DNA of 64,000 nucleotides, taken from contig NZ_AUMP01000003.1 in the NCBI RefSeq assembly GCF_000430745.1, positions 219,503-283,502 on the forward strand. The letters are read 5' to 3'. The notes under the pieces were generated by a model, which saw only the letters and a list, made by a program, of their open reading frames with translations, did not search any database and was not told the origin of the DNA. Of this stretch, positions 1 to 8,609 are shown piece by piece (position 1 is the stretch's first letter; every line of letters begins with the position of its first letter). Made by a program: the position numbers and the translations under genes. The DNA comes from Fictibacillus gelatini DSM 15865. Lineage in GTDB: Bacteria > Bacillota > Bacilli > Bacillales > Fictibacillaceae.

Positions 1-1
1 G

Positions 2-784
2 GCGTGGATGATGGATGAATATAGCCGAATTCGTGAATTCGACTCTCCAGGTTTTATTACAGGTAAGCCGTTAGTGCTCGGTGGTTCTCACGGACGTGAA
101 ACAGCTACGGCAAAAGGTGTTACGATTTGTATTCGTGAAGCGGCTGCAAAACGTGGCATTACTTTAGAAGGTGCACGTGTTGTTGTTCAAGGGTTTGGTA
201 ATGCCGGCAGCTTCCTTGCGAAATTTATGCATGATGCTGGAGCGAAAGTAATTGGTATTTCCGATGCATACGGCGGTCTTTATGATCCTGAAGGATTGGA
301 TATCGATTATCTCCTTGAAAGACGGGACAGCTTTGGTACAGTAACGAAATTGTTTAAAGACACGATTTCAAATAAAGAATTGCTTGAACTAGATTGTGAT
401 ATTCTCGTTCCTGCGGCAATTGAAAATCAAATTACGGAAGAAAATGCCCATAACATTAAGGCTTCCATCGTTGTCGAAGCGGCAAACGGTCCGACAACTC
501 TTGAAGCAACGAAGATTTTAACTGAAAGAGGCATCCTTCTTGTTCCGGATGTTCTTGCAAGTGCTGGTGGGGTAACGGTATCTTATTTCGAATGGGTACA
601 AAACAACCAGGGCTATTATTGGACAGAAGAAGAAGTGGAAGAAAAACTTGAAAAAGTTATGGTCAAATCCTTCAACTCTGTTTATACAACTTCGGTCAAC
701 CGCAAAGTGAACATGCGTCTGGCCGCTTACATGGTCGGTGTGCGCAAAATGGCTGAAGCTTCTCGCTTCCGCGGCTGGATTTAA
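2..784 (+). CDS. gudB: NAD-dependent glutamate dehydrogenase, C-terminal part (5' truncated by window)
   Basis: The reading frame is open at the window edge, so 260 C-terminal residues are visible. This enzyme oxidatively deaminates glutamate to 2-oxoglutarate with NAD in the cytosol. Visible residues 27-39 carry the conserved GGSHGRETATAKG stretch, and GFGNAGS at about 64-70 is the Rossmann dinucleotide-binding loop. The end, RFRGWI, is typical of the Bacillus GudB/RocG family. I prefer gudB to rocG because the next gene is ypdA, the arrangement I recall for B. subtilis gudB. The catalytic lysine region lies upstream of the window, so activity cannot be judged. A strong terminator follows. 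Confidence 0.93.
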   Translation, partial: AWMMDEYSRIREFDSPGFITGKPLVLGGSHGRETATAKGVTICIREAAAKRGITLEGARVVVQGFGNAGSFLAKFMHDAGAKVIGISDAYGGLYDPEGLDIDYLLERRDSFGTVTKLFKDTISNKELLELDCDILVPAAIENQITEENAHNIKASIVVEAANGPTTLEATKILTERGILLVPDVLASAGGVTVSYFEWVQNNQGYYWTEEEVEEKLEKVMVKSFNSVYTTSVNRKVNMRLAAYMVGVRKMAEASRFRGWI

Positions 785-800
785 TCTTTGCAATGAAAGG

Positions 801-835
801 AAAAATCCCCTATCATTTGTTGATAGGGGATTTTT
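801..835 (+). terminator. Rho-independent terminator after gudB
   Basis: A perfect 15-bp inverted repeat, AAAAATCCCCTATCA and its complement around a TTTGT loop, ends in a T tract. It separates gudB from ypdA and its symmetry would also stop antisense transcription. Confidence 0.9.
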
Positions 836-855
836 ATGTTTAGGGAGTGGTGATC

Positions 856-1842
856 GTGATTTATGATGTTTGTATTGTTGGGGGAGGTCCGTGCGGGCTT
901 TCTGCGGCAATTGCGATAAAAGAAAAAGGTTTTTCATATGTTGTTCTTGAAAAAGGAAATGTCGTTGATACGATTTCCCGGTATCCAACCCACCAGACGT
1001 TTTTTAGCACGAGCGAAAAACTGGAAATTGGCGGTGTGCCTTTTGTGAATGAGGAAAGAAAGCCAAAAAGAATTCATGCGTTAACGTATTATCGAGAAGT
1101 TGTAAAGCGTAAGGAACTTCAAGTGAACACATATGAAAAAGTGATTTCTGTTGCAAAAGAATCGGATCAACTCTTTTGCATAATAACAAAAACTCAAAAA
1201 GGACAAGAGAAAGTTTATTATTCTCGTGCCGCCATTATTGCTACAGGTTACTATGACCACCCGAATATGATGGGAGTAAAGGGGGAAGAGCTGCCGCACG
1301 TTTTTCATTATTTTAAAGAAGGGCACCCTTTTTTCAATGAGGACATCGTTGTCATTGGCGGGAAAAATTCAGCGATCGATACAGCGCTCGAGCTTCAAAA
1401 ATCCGGGGCGCGTGTGACCGTTCTTTATCGCGGTAAAGATTATTCGAAAAGCATTAAACCGTGGGTGCTGCCAGAATTTACGGCTCAAGTTTCTCAAAAC
1501 AACATAAGGATGGAGTTTAATGCCGTTGTGAAAGAAATTACGGAAGACTTTTTGTTTTACGAAAAGGATGGGAAAACGGAAAAAATAAAGGCTGATTTCG
1601 TATTCGCCATGACCGGCTATCATCCCGATCATTCATTTTTAAGAAAAATGGGTGTTGCCATTGATGAAGAAACGGGAAGGCCTGTTCATCATCCAGACAC
1701 GATGGAAACGAACGTGGAAAATATTTTCATTTGCGGCGTGATTGCCGCAGGGAATAATGCAAATGAAATCTTTATTGAGAACGGGAGATTTCATGGAGAG
1801 CTTATTGCAAAAGCGTTAAGCAAAAAAATCAACCTGTATTAA
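856..1842 (+). CDS. ypdA: Bacillithiol disulfide reductase YpdA/Bdr
   Basis: This 328-residue FAD/NADPH-dependent oxidoreductase has the GGGPCG motif at residues 9-14; the Cys in that loop is the conserved cysteine of the YpdA family. A second nucleotide-binding stretch, VVIGGKNSAID, lies mid-protein. YpdA reduces bacillithiol disulfide to bacillithiol, which fits the bacillithiol synthesis genes bshB1 and bshA in this window. I chose the GTG at 856 because AGGGAG sits about 9 bases upstream and the protein then begins MIYDVCIVGGG like its homologues; an earlier GTG at 847 has no room for a ribosome binding site. Confidence 0.9.
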   Translation: MIYDVCIVGGGPCGLSAAIAIKEKGFSYVVLEKGNVVDTISRYPTHQTFFSTSEKLEIGGVPFVNEERKPKRIHALTYYREVVKRKELQVNTYEKVISVAKESDQLFCIITKTQKGQEKVYYSRAAIIATGYYDHPNMMGVKGEELPHVFHYFKEGHPFFNEDIVVIGGKNSAIDTALELQKSGARVTVLYRGKDYSKSIKPWVLPEFTAQVSQNNIRMEFNAVVKEITEDFLFYEKDGKTEKIKADFVFAMTGYHPDHSFLRKMGVAIDEETGRPVHHPDTMETNVENIFICGVIAAGNNANEIFIENGRFHGELIAKALSKKINLY

Positions 1843-1860
1843 GAGCAGGTTGATTTAAAA
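1825..1860 (+). terminator. Probable terminator after ypdA
   Basis: AAATCAACCTG pairs with CAGGTTGATTT around a 9-nt loop and overlaps the ypdA stop codon. The following T tract is short, so efficiency is uncertain. Confidence 0.6.
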
Positions 1861-1937
1861 ACGTTTTTTGATTTTATTGTTTTCAATAATAGCCTATCAT
1901 GTTACGATAGAAAAAAACAGTAGAAATGAGGGCTTAC

Positions 1938-2594
1938 ATGTTTGGAATTATTTCGGCGGCTATTGCACCTGCCATCGCCCTACTTTCTTTTTTTTATTTA
2001 AAAGATAAGTATGAAACAGAACCCATTTCAATGGTTATAAAAGTATATATTTTCGGTGCATTGCTCGTTTTTCCGGTTATGCTTATTCAATATGGATTGC
2101 AGGAAGAATTTACAATTTCCAGGCTCGTCCATGCCTTTTTATTATCCGGCTTTTTAGAAGAATTTTTAAAATGGTTTATCGTCATTTATTTCGCGTATCA
2201 ACATGCCGAATTTAATGAACCATATGACGGCATCGTTTATGCGGTTTCCGCTTCATTGGGTTTTGCTTCCATGGAAAATATTTTTTATTTATATGTTCAC
2301 GGTTTGCATGATGCGATTGGAAGGGCGTTATTGCCGGTAAGCAGCCATGCTTTATTCGGTGTGATTAGCGGCTACTATTTAGGAAAGGCGAAATTTTCTA
2401 GCCGGAAGTTGCTATATTTAGTATTAGCGATAATTATTCCTGCCGGATTACATGGCATATACAATTGGATATTATTGACTTTTGATAGCAAAAAAGACTT
2501 TTTGCTATTAATGATCCCATTTATGCTCTACTTATGGTGGATTGGCTTAAAGAGAGTGAGAATGGCAAATGCGCAAAAGTCTGAATGGCTATAA
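1938..2594 (+). CDS. prsW: Site-1 intramembrane protease PrsW
   Basis: The 218-residue protein is strongly hydrophobic, with several membrane segments, and has the length of B. subtilis PrsW (YpdC). The paired glutamates in GFLEEFLKWF (residues 71-80) and the later SHALFG histidine are the conserved family residues. PrsW makes the first cut in anti-sigma factor RsiW, releasing SigW under envelope stress. The ATG at 1938 has a GAGGG ribosome binding site and gives MFGIISAAIAP, matching the family start; the ATG at 1926 lies inside that site. rsiW itself is not in this window. Confidence 0.9.
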   Translation: MFGIISAAIAPAIALLSFFYLKDKYETEPISMVIKVYIFGALLVFPVMLIQYGLQEEFTISRLVHAFLLSGFLEEFLKWFIVIYFAYQHAEFNEPYDGIVYAVSASLGFASMENIFYLYVHGLHDAIGRALLPVSSHALFGVISGYYLGKAKFSSRKLLYLVLAIIIPAGLHGIYNWILLTFDSKKDFLLLMIPFMLYLWWIGLKRVRMANAQKSEWL

Positions 2595-2595
2595 A

Positions 2596-2630
2596 AAAAC
2601 GAAATGGCAGTCGCCGTTTCGTTTTTTTTA
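2596..2630 (+). terminator. Rho-independent terminator after prsW
   Basis: AAACGAAATGGC and GCCGTTTCGTTT form a stem with one G-T pair around AGTC, followed by eight T residues. Confidence 0.88.
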
Positions 2631-2682
2631 TGTTTTAGAAACCTAAAACATGCAGATAGCGGAATCGGCTATTGGCCGATTC
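2630..2682. repeat. Two adjacent small inverted repeats upstream of sleB
   Basis: ATGTTTTAG (2630-2638) is the complement of CTAAAACAT (2643-2651), and GAATCGGC (2662-2669) of GCCGATTC (2675-2682). Neither is followed by a T run. They lie in the 203-bp gap before sleB and may be operators or RNA hairpins. A SigG-like -10 element, CATACAA, occurs at 2758-2764, but I could not find a convincing -35 at the right distance. Confidence 0.5.
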
Positions 2683-2797
2683 GAACAAATCTAACGTCTC
2701 ATTTCTCATCTTCAGTTTGATGTATAAATAAGCTTTCATTACAAAAGCTACGTATATCATACAATGTTGAGAAAAATTCACAGGAGGCAATCTATTT

Positions 2798-3643
2798 ATG
2801 AAGGGAATCAGGCATTACATAAAAAGGCTACTTATACTAGTTACTTTCTGTTTTTTGGTACTTGCGGATTTTCCCAACCAGGCGGCACATGCCTTCACCC
2901 CTCAAGTTATTCAAAAAGGAGCGGTTGGAGAAGATGTCATCGAACTTCAAGCAAGGCTTCAATACATTGGATATTATAACGGCCCAATCGACGGCGTTTT
3001 CGGATGGCGTACGTATTGGGCACTGCGAAACTTTCAATATGAATTTAAACTTCCTGTTGACGGGCTGGCAGGATATAAAACAAAAATAAAGCTTGCCAGT
3101 GTGACGAAATTTAATCGTGCCCGTGTGATGAAACTTATTCGCCAGGGAAGAAAATTTACGACGTATGGCGGGGTTTCGGAGAAAAAACAAACTGGCAATG
3201 TTGTGATTAAAGGTAGGAAAAAAGAAACGAAACAACCGGAAAGAAAACAGGCTAAAGCACAACCTGGCAAAAATACACCCGCAGGATTCTCGCAAAATGA
3301 TATTAATTTACTTGCAAACGCGGTATACGGTGAGGCAAGGGGCGAACCATATATCGGGCAGGTAGCGATTGCTGCCGTTATTTTAAATCGCCTCCATAGT
3401 CCTGCTTTTCCAAATACGGTGGCAGGGGTAATATTTGAACCACGAGCATTTACGGCGGTTGCAGACGGCCAGATTTATTTAACACCTAATAAAACGGCAA
3501 AAAAAGCTGTCATGGATGCGATTAATGGATGGGATCCTACGGGAGAAGCGTTATATTATTTTAACCCGGATACAGCAACATCAGGTTGGATATGGACAAG
3601 ACCGCAAATTAAAAAGATAGGGAAGCATATTTTCTGTAAATAA
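2798..3643 (+). CDS. sleB: Spore cortex-lytic enzyme SleB
   Basis: The 281-residue protein starts with a positively charged, hydrophobic signal sequence, probably cut after AHA (residue 32). A peptidoglycan-binding type 1 domain follows (about 38-100), then a basic, low-complexity linker (about 110-160) and a C-terminal hydrolase_2 domain (about 165-280). The YGEARGE motif with Glu179 is the expected catalytic region. SleB is a lytic transglycosylase that degrades muramic-lactam cortex during spore germination. AGGAGG lies 9 bases before the ATG. It forms a pair with ypeB, 14 bases downstream, as in other Bacillus species. Confidence 0.95.
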   Translation: MKGIRHYIKRLLILVTFCFLVLADFPNQAAHAFTPQVIQKGAVGEDVIELQARLQYIGYYNGPIDGVFGWRTYWALRNFQYEFKLPVDGLAGYKTKIKLASVTKFNRARVMKLIRQGRKFTTYGGVSEKKQTGNVVIKGRKKETKQPERKQAKAQPGKNTPAGFSQNDINLLANAVYGEARGEPYIGQVAIAAVILNRLHSPAFPNTVAGVIFEPRAFTAVADGQIYLTPNKTAKKAVMDAINGWDPTGEALYYFNPDTATSGWIWTRPQIKKIGKHIFCK

Positions 3644-3657
3644 TTGAGGTGACTAAC

Positions 3658-5007
3658 TTGATAAGAACGGTTCTTATTGTCATACTTGCACTTGGTATCG
3701 TCGGAACAGGCTACTGGGGATACAGTGAACATCAAGAAAAAAACGCTGTGCTTCTGCAGGCTGAAAACAATTATCAACGGGCATTTCATGAGTTGAATTT
3801 TCATATTGATTCTTTGCATGATAAAATCGGGGAAACACTTGCCATGAATTCACAAAAACAACTGTCCCCGGCGCTTGCTCAAGTCTGGCGGTTGACTTCT
3901 GAGGCACATAACAATGTCGGACAACTTCCGCTTGCACTATTGCCATTTAACAAAACGGAAGAATTTCTTGCGAAGATGGGGGACTTTAGCTATCGGGTCG
4001 CTGTTCGCGATCTTGATAAAAAGCCTTTAACGAAAGAAGAGTATAACACCTTAAAAACGCTTTATGCGAACTCAACGAACATTCAAAATCAATTAAGAAA
4101 AACAGAAGCGATGGCACAGAAAAAAAATTTACGCTGGATGGATGTTGAACTTGCCTTAGCGACAAATAAGCAGCCTCAGGATAATACAATCATTGACGGA
4201 TTTAAAACGGTTGATAAATCGGCGCAAGGCTATACAGAATTAGATTTTGGTCCTGAAGCGAAAGAAATGGACAAGTTGAAAAATCGTAATTTGTCGCATT
4301 TATCAGGAAGGAAGATCTCAAAACAAGAAGCGAAACAGCTAGCCTTCAAGTTTTTAAATCTTCGCCGCAATGTAAAAATAAAAGTAGAAGAATCAGGAAA
4401 AGGAGCGCAATATGATACTTACTCCTTAACCATTTATAACCCGGATACGAAAGCGAACACGTATATGGATCTTTCCAAAAAAGGCGGCCATCCGTTATGG
4501 GTATTGCAAGACCGGAAAGTTGGGAAGCCGACAATTAGTTTAAATGAAGCACAAAATAAAGCGGATCAGTTTTTAAACCGTCATTTAAATACGAAAATGG
4601 AAGCTGTATCAAGTGATCAATATGATAATGTTGGGGTATTTACATTCGCTGCTGTGCAAAACGGTGTGCGCATTTATCCGGATACCGTTTCCGTAAAGGT
4701 TGCATTAGATAATGGCGATATTATGGGCTATGAAGGAACAGAGTACTTACTTTCCCATCATAAACGAACCATTCCGGCTGTTAAACTTTCGGAGGCAGCT
4801 GCAAAAACAAAAGTCAATCCGAAGTTTAAAATGATGGAAAAGCATATGGCTCTTATTCGAAACGATGTGGGCAAGGAAGTTCTTTGCTACGAGTTTTTAG
4901 GGGTACTTGGCGATGAAACGTATCAAATTTTCATTAATGCAGAAAACGGAAAAGAAGAAGGCGTTAAAAAGCTGAAAGAGGCAGAACCTTCTTATGAATC
5001 CATTTAA
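3658..5007 (+). CDS. ypeB: Germination protein YpeB
   Basis: YpeB is needed for SleB to be stably deposited in the dormant spore. The 449-residue protein has an N-terminal membrane anchor (about 3-20), a long helical segment with the conserved HDKIGETLAMNSQ stretch, and C-terminal PepSY-like repeats. I chose the TTG at 3658, because GAGGTGA ends 5 bases upstream and the product then begins MIRTVLIV like B. subtilis YpeB. The GTG at 3649 would sit inside that ribosome binding site. It is co-transcribed with sleB and followed by a terminator. Confidence 0.93.
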   Translation: MIRTVLIVILALGIVGTGYWGYSEHQEKNAVLLQAENNYQRAFHELNFHIDSLHDKIGETLAMNSQKQLSPALAQVWRLTSEAHNNVGQLPLALLPFNKTEEFLAKMGDFSYRVAVRDLDKKPLTKEEYNTLKTLYANSTNIQNQLRKTEAMAQKKNLRWMDVELALATNKQPQDNTIIDGFKTVDKSAQGYTELDFGPEAKEMDKLKNRNLSHLSGRKISKQEAKQLAFKFLNLRRNVKIKVEESGKGAQYDTYSLTIYNPDTKANTYMDLSKKGGHPLWVLQDRKVGKPTISLNEAQNKADQFLNRHLNTKMEAVSSDQYDNVGVFTFAAVQNGVRIYPDTVSVKVALDNGDIMGYEGTEYLLSHHKRTIPAVKLSEAAAKTKVNPKFKMMEKHMALIRNDVGKEVLCYEFLGVLGDETYQIFINAENGKEEGVKKLKEAEPSYESI

Positions 5008-5040
5008 GGAAAAGCGAATTTTCGCTTTTCCTTTTATTTG
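5008..5040 (+). terminator. Rho-independent terminator after ypeB
   Basis: GGAAAAGCGAA and TTCGCTTTTCC form an 11-bp perfect stem beginning immediately after the ypeB stop codon, followed by TTTTATTTG. Confidence 0.88.
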
Positions 5041-5093
5041 TTCTCTGGCATAATAAGTCATAAGAAAAAATGCTAAAAGTTGGGTGAACTTTT

Positions 5094-5756
5094 TTGATTA
5101 CGATAGGAGAAACCGTTTATTTGGAACCATTACATTCAGAGAAGCAAGACCGTTACAAATGTAAAATCGTTGAAATCAAGGAAAATCAGTTATGGGTAGA
5201 CTATCCCATCAATGAAAAGACAAAGCGAACAGAATTCTTTTTAGAAGGAACGCCATTTAAAGCAACATTTGTCAATAAAAAGGACCAATCGGTATTTATG
5301 TTTAAAACAGAGCTTCAGGGGCGCAAAATGGACAAAATCCCCGTTTTACTTATAAGTTACCCCGGAAGTGAAGCACTTCAGCGTATTCAACGAAGGCAAT
5401 ATGTTCGGGTCGATACAATGCTTGATGTTGCCGTTAGCCATAACGAACAGCTGTTTCCACCGTTTGTTACAGTTGCTGTTGATATTAGTGCAGGCGGAAT
5501 GCAACTCGTCTTGCCCCGGCGCCATTCTCTGTTGGAAAACAATATCATTCAATGTTTAATCGTACTTCCAATGACATCAGGAGAGAAAGTTTACCTTGAT
5601 CTTGAATGCAACGTATTAAGAATATCCGCTGATAGCGAAAAGGTGAGGGCTTCCATCCAATTTAAAGAAATTCAGGAATTTGAACGTCAGCAAATTATTC
5701 GCTATTGTTTTGAACAACAACTCCTGCATAAGAAAAAAGAGGCCATGAATGAATAG
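5094..5756 (+). CDS. ypfA: PilZ-domain c-di-GMP receptor, YpfA/MotI type
   Basis: The 220-residue protein has an N-terminal YcgR-like beta domain and a C-terminal PilZ domain. The RxxxR motif at Arg101-Arg105 and DxSxxG at Asp130-Gly135 are both intact, so c-di-GMP binding is expected. In B. subtilis this protein (also DgrA/MotI) acts as a flagellar clutch when c-di-GMP is high. Translation appears to start at TTG 5094 with GGGTG about 8 bases upstream. The next gene, ypfB, is the usual partner. Confidence 0.88.
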   Translation: MITIGETVYLEPLHSEKQDRYKCKIVEIKENQLWVDYPINEKTKRTEFFLEGTPFKATFVNKKDQSVFMFKTELQGRKMDKIPVLLISYPGSEALQRIQRRQYVRVDTMLDVAVSHNEQLFPPFVTVAVDISAGGMQLVLPRRHSLLENNIIQCLIVLPMTSGEKVYLDLECNVLRISADSEKVRASIQFKEIQEFERQQIIRYCFEQQLLHKKKEAMNE

Positions 5757-5815
5757 CATTTTAGTGAATGTGGAATACTTCGTGGATGAATATAGAATGT
5801 AAAGGAAGAAGCCGG

Positions 5816-5992
5816 ATGGAAAAATTGGATCATCTATTAATCAAGCTTGTCTTCATTCACATTGTATTTCTTTTTCTTGCACAATGGGCCATTCAACATG
5901 AGACATGGCACGAACGGTTTAATAAAAGCGTGTATTACGAAGGCGTCTTAAAGGAAAACAAAACGAATCTACTTGAAACATTAGACCGCTAA
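5816..5992 (+). CDS. ypfB: Small membrane protein YpfB
   Basis: This 58-residue protein has one central hydrophobic helix (about residues 9-25) and a polar C-terminus ending ETLDR. Function is unknown. Position between ypfA and cmk matches ypfB of B. subtilis. The ATG at 5816 has AAAGGAAG at good spacing; an upstream in-frame ATG at 5768 has no ribosome binding site. Confidence 0.75.
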   Translation: MEKLDHLLIKLVFIHIVFLFLAQWAIQHETWHERFNKSVYYEGVLKENKTNLLETLDR

Positions 5993-6041
5993 CCAGAGAA
6001 TATGATATAGTAAATTCGTTATTATTTTTTTTAGTAGCCTA

Positions 6042-6070
6042 AAAAAGCAGGGGAAATACCTGCTTTTTAG
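6042..6070 (+). terminator. Rho-independent terminator after ypfB
   Basis: AAAAAGCAGG and CCTGCTTTTT form a 10-bp perfect stem with a 7-nt loop, separating ypfB from cmk. Confidence 0.85.
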
Positions 6071-6103
6071 TATGTAGAGATGGTGTTTTTGGGAGGAAAA
6101 ATA

Positions 6104-6778
6104 ATGAAACAAAAATTAAAAATAGCAATCGATGGCCCCGCCGGAGCTGGAAAAAGTACAGTTGCCAAATTGGTGGCTGATCAATTGTCATACATTTATA
6201 TTGATACGGGTGCCATGTATCGTGCGTTAACCTATAAAGCGCTTTTAACGCGCGTTGATGTGCATAATGAAGAAGAACTAGCTCATTTATTAAAGAATTC
6301 TATGATTGAATTAAAAGTCCAAAATTCAAGACAGGCCGTTATTTTAGACGGCAAGGATGTAACCGATGAAATTCGTACAGCTGACGTAACGAACAATGTT
6401 TCGTTTGTTGCGAAATGCCAGACGGTCAGAGAAGAAATGGTTAAACGGCAACAACTCCTTGCCAGAGGCGGCGGAGTCGTAATGGACGGCCGCGATATCG
6501 GGACACATGTGATGCCTGATGCCGAGGTGAAGGTTTTTCTAGTCGCATCCGTAGAGGAAAGAGCACGAAGAAGATTTGAAGAAAATAAATTAAAAGGGTT
6601 TGAAGCCGACTTTGAACAATTAAAGGAAGAAATTGCACTTCGTGATAAACGGGATTCAGAACGAGAATATGCACCATTAAAAAAAGCAGAAGGCGCAATC
6701 GAACTTGATACGACATCTATGACCATACAGGATGTAGTTAACGCAATTTTGCATTTAGTCAACGAAAGGGCTGAATAG
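6104..6778 (+). CDS. cmk: Cytidylate kinase
   Basis: The 224-residue enzyme phosphorylates CMP and dCMP with ATP. The P-loop GPAGAGKS occupies residues 11-18, and the conserved [13 protein letters not shown] and [10 protein letters not shown] stretches are present. GGGAGG precedes the ATG at 6104. The stop codon is one base before the start of the acyltransferase gene, so the two are almost certainly translated from one mRNA. Confidence 0.96.
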   Translation: MKQKLKIAIDGPAGAGKSTVAKLVADQLSYIYIDTGAMYRALTYKALLTRVDVHNEEELAHLLKNSMIELKVQNSRQAVILDGKDVTDEIRTADVTNNVSFVAKCQTVREEMVKRQQLLARGGGVVMDGRDIGTHVMPDAEVKVFLVASVEERARRRFEENKLKGFEADFEQLKEEIALRDKRDSEREYAPLKKAEGAIELDTTSMTIQDVVNAILHLVNERAE

Positions 6779-6779
6779 G

Positions 6780-7361
6780 GTGGATTTATACTTTATTGGG
6801 AAAAAAGTTTGTCAAACTTTTTTTGCTTTGATGTATGGCATGGAGGTGAAAGGTACGGAAAAAATCCCACAGGACGGTGGAGTTTTACTTTGTGCCAATC
6901 ATATTCACAATTTTGATCCGCCGTTAGTCGGCGTTGCTACGCCAAGAGTCGTTCATTTTATGGCAAAAGCTGAACTTTTCAACGTTCCCGTGTTAAAACA
7001 TATTATTAAACGGATCCATGCTTTTCCGGTCCGCCGGGGAATGAGTGACAAACAGGCGCTGAAAAACGGTCTAAAGCTTTTAAAAGAAGGAAAAGTGCTC
7101 GGGCTTTTCCCCGAAGGGCACCGCAGCAAGACCGGTGAATTAGGAGAAGGTCTTGCAGGAGCGGGTTTTTTTGCATTGAAAACAGATGCTGCTGTTATTC
7201 CGTGTGCGATTATCGGAAAGTACAAATTCAGAAAAAAATTAAAGGTCGTTTATGGCGAACCGATCGATTTTAAAGAACTAAAGGAGCAAAAAGTTTCCGC
7301 AAAAGAGGCAACAGACCTTATAATGGAACATATAAGGCGATTGATAAATGAGAATCAATAA
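6780..7361 (+). CDS. plsC: 1-acyl-sn-glycerol-3-phosphate acyltransferase (PlsC family)
   Basis: The 193-residue protein has the acyltransferase motifs in order: NHxxxxD at residues 40-46, PVRRG at 83-87, FPEGHRS at 110-116 and a VIPCAI block near 155. The family acylates lysophosphatidic acid to phosphatidic acid at the membrane. The GTG start at 6780 abuts cmk, whose end provides AAAGGG as ribosome binding site. B. subtilis 168 keeps its plsC elsewhere, but I recall this cmk-plsC-S1 order from other Bacillaceae. Confidence 0.85.
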   Translation: MDLYFIGKKVCQTFFALMYGMEVKGTEKIPQDGGVLLCANHIHNFDPPLVGVATPRVVHFMAKAELFNVPVLKHIIKRIHAFPVRRGMSDKQALKNGLKLLKEGKVLGLFPEGHRSKTGELGEGLAGAGFFALKTDAAVIPCAIIGKYKFRKKLKVVYGEPIDFKELKEQKVSAKEATDLIMEHIRRLINENQ

Positions 7362-7418
7362 AGACTGTTTTGGATGGTGATTCTTAATCTTTCAGCTAAA
7401 TTTGAGGAGGGCAAACGT

Positions 7419-8558
7419 ATGACAGAAGAAATGAATACAAGTTTGACGGACACAAAAGTGGTTGAAACCGGAGACGTTGTTCAAGGTACGGTTATTAAAG
7501 TGGAAGATAAGTATGCGCTAATTGATATTGGTTATAAGCAAGATGCTTTGCTGGCTGTCAATGAAATTTCCAACCTGTTTGTTGAAAAAGCAAGTGATGT
7601 ATTAAACACAGGAGATGTGATTACTGTAAAAGTCATTTCGCTTTCAGAAGACAAGCTTCTCGTTTCAAAAAAAGCTGTAGATTCTGAAAAATCATGGGAA
7701 GAGTTGGAAAAGAAATTTGAAAATAACGAAACATTTACGGTGACCATTCATGATGTCGTTAAAGGCGGACTTGTTGTCGACCTTGGTGTAAGAGGATTTA
7801 TCCCCGCATCAATGGTCGAAAAGCATTTTGTAGAAGATTTCAGCGACTATAAAGGAAAAGAATTAGACGTTAAAATTGTTGAATGCGATCAAGAAAAAAA
7901 TCGTTTAATTTTATCCCACCGTGCCGTTTTAGAAGAGATCGAAAACAAGAAAAAAGAAAACTTATTAAATTCATTGTCGCAAGGACAAGTTCTTGAAGGA
8001 AAAGTGCAAAGATTGACAAACTTTGGAGCATTTGTAGACATTGGCGGGGTTGATGGGCTCGTACATATTTCTCAATTGTCCCATAAACGTGTAGATCATC
8101 CTTCAGAAGTCGTTCAAGAAGGAGATACCGTTACGGTAAAAGTATTAAATGTAGACCGCGATAGTGAACGCATTTCTTTATCCATTAAAGAAACACTTCC
8201 AAGCCCATGGGAGCAAGTAATAAACAATATACAACCTGGTGAGGTTATTCAAGGAGTCGTCAAGCGTCTCGTTTCATTCGGAGCATTTGTTGAAGTGGGA
8301 GAAGGAGTCGAAGGGCTTGTTCATATTTCGGAAATTAGCAATCGACATATTGGAAATCCGAATGAAGTGTTAAAAGAAGGGGAAACTGTTACTGTAAAAG
8401 TGTTGGATGTTGACCGCGGCGAAAAGCGGATTTCTTTAAGCATTCGTGCTGCTTTAGAAGAAAAAGAAGAGCAAAACATGAAAGACAACTTGCCAAAAGA
8501 AGAAAAAGGATTTTCCCTTGCGGATATGATTGGCGATCAACTAAAAAAATATCAATAA
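7419..8558 (+). CDS. ypfD: S1-domain RNA-binding protein (ribosomal protein S1 homologue, YpfD)
   Basis: The 379-residue protein has four S1/OB-fold repeats (roughly 15-82, 98-170, 188-255 and 270-345). The last two are the most canonical, with FGAFVDIGGVDGLVHISQ and FGAFVEVGEGVEGLVHIS cores. It is shorter than the six-repeat S1 of Gram-negative bacteria, as expected for low-GC Gram-positives, where it is not essential for translation. GAGGAGG lies 7 bases before ATG 7419. It follows cmk and plsC in one direction. Confidence 0.92.
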   Translation: MTEEMNTSLTDTKVVETGDVVQGTVIKVEDKYALIDIGYKQDALLAVNEISNLFVEKASDVLNTGDVITVKVISLSEDKLLVSKKAVDSEKSWEELEKKFENNETFTVTIHDVVKGGLVVDLGVRGFIPASMVEKHFVEDFSDYKGKELDVKIVECDQEKNRLILSHRAVLEEIENKKKENLLNSLSQGQVLEGKVQRLTNFGAFVDIGGVDGLVHISQLSHKRVDHPSEVVQEGDTVTVKVLNVDRDSERISLSIKETLPSPWEQVINNIQPGEVIQGVVKRLVSFGAFVEVGEGVEGLVHISEISNRHIGNPNEVLKEGETVTVKVLDVDRGEKRISLSIRAALEEKEEQNMKDNLPKEEKGFSLADMIGDQLKKYQ

Positions 8559-8609
8559 CATTGCCGCAAGAGAATGTTTTAAACTAGTATGCAAACAGGT
8601 GAAAACGAT

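Noticed and set aside
518-988. 156-codon minus-strand frame across gudB and ypdA
   Set aside because: It runs antisense through two conserved genes and the terminator between them.
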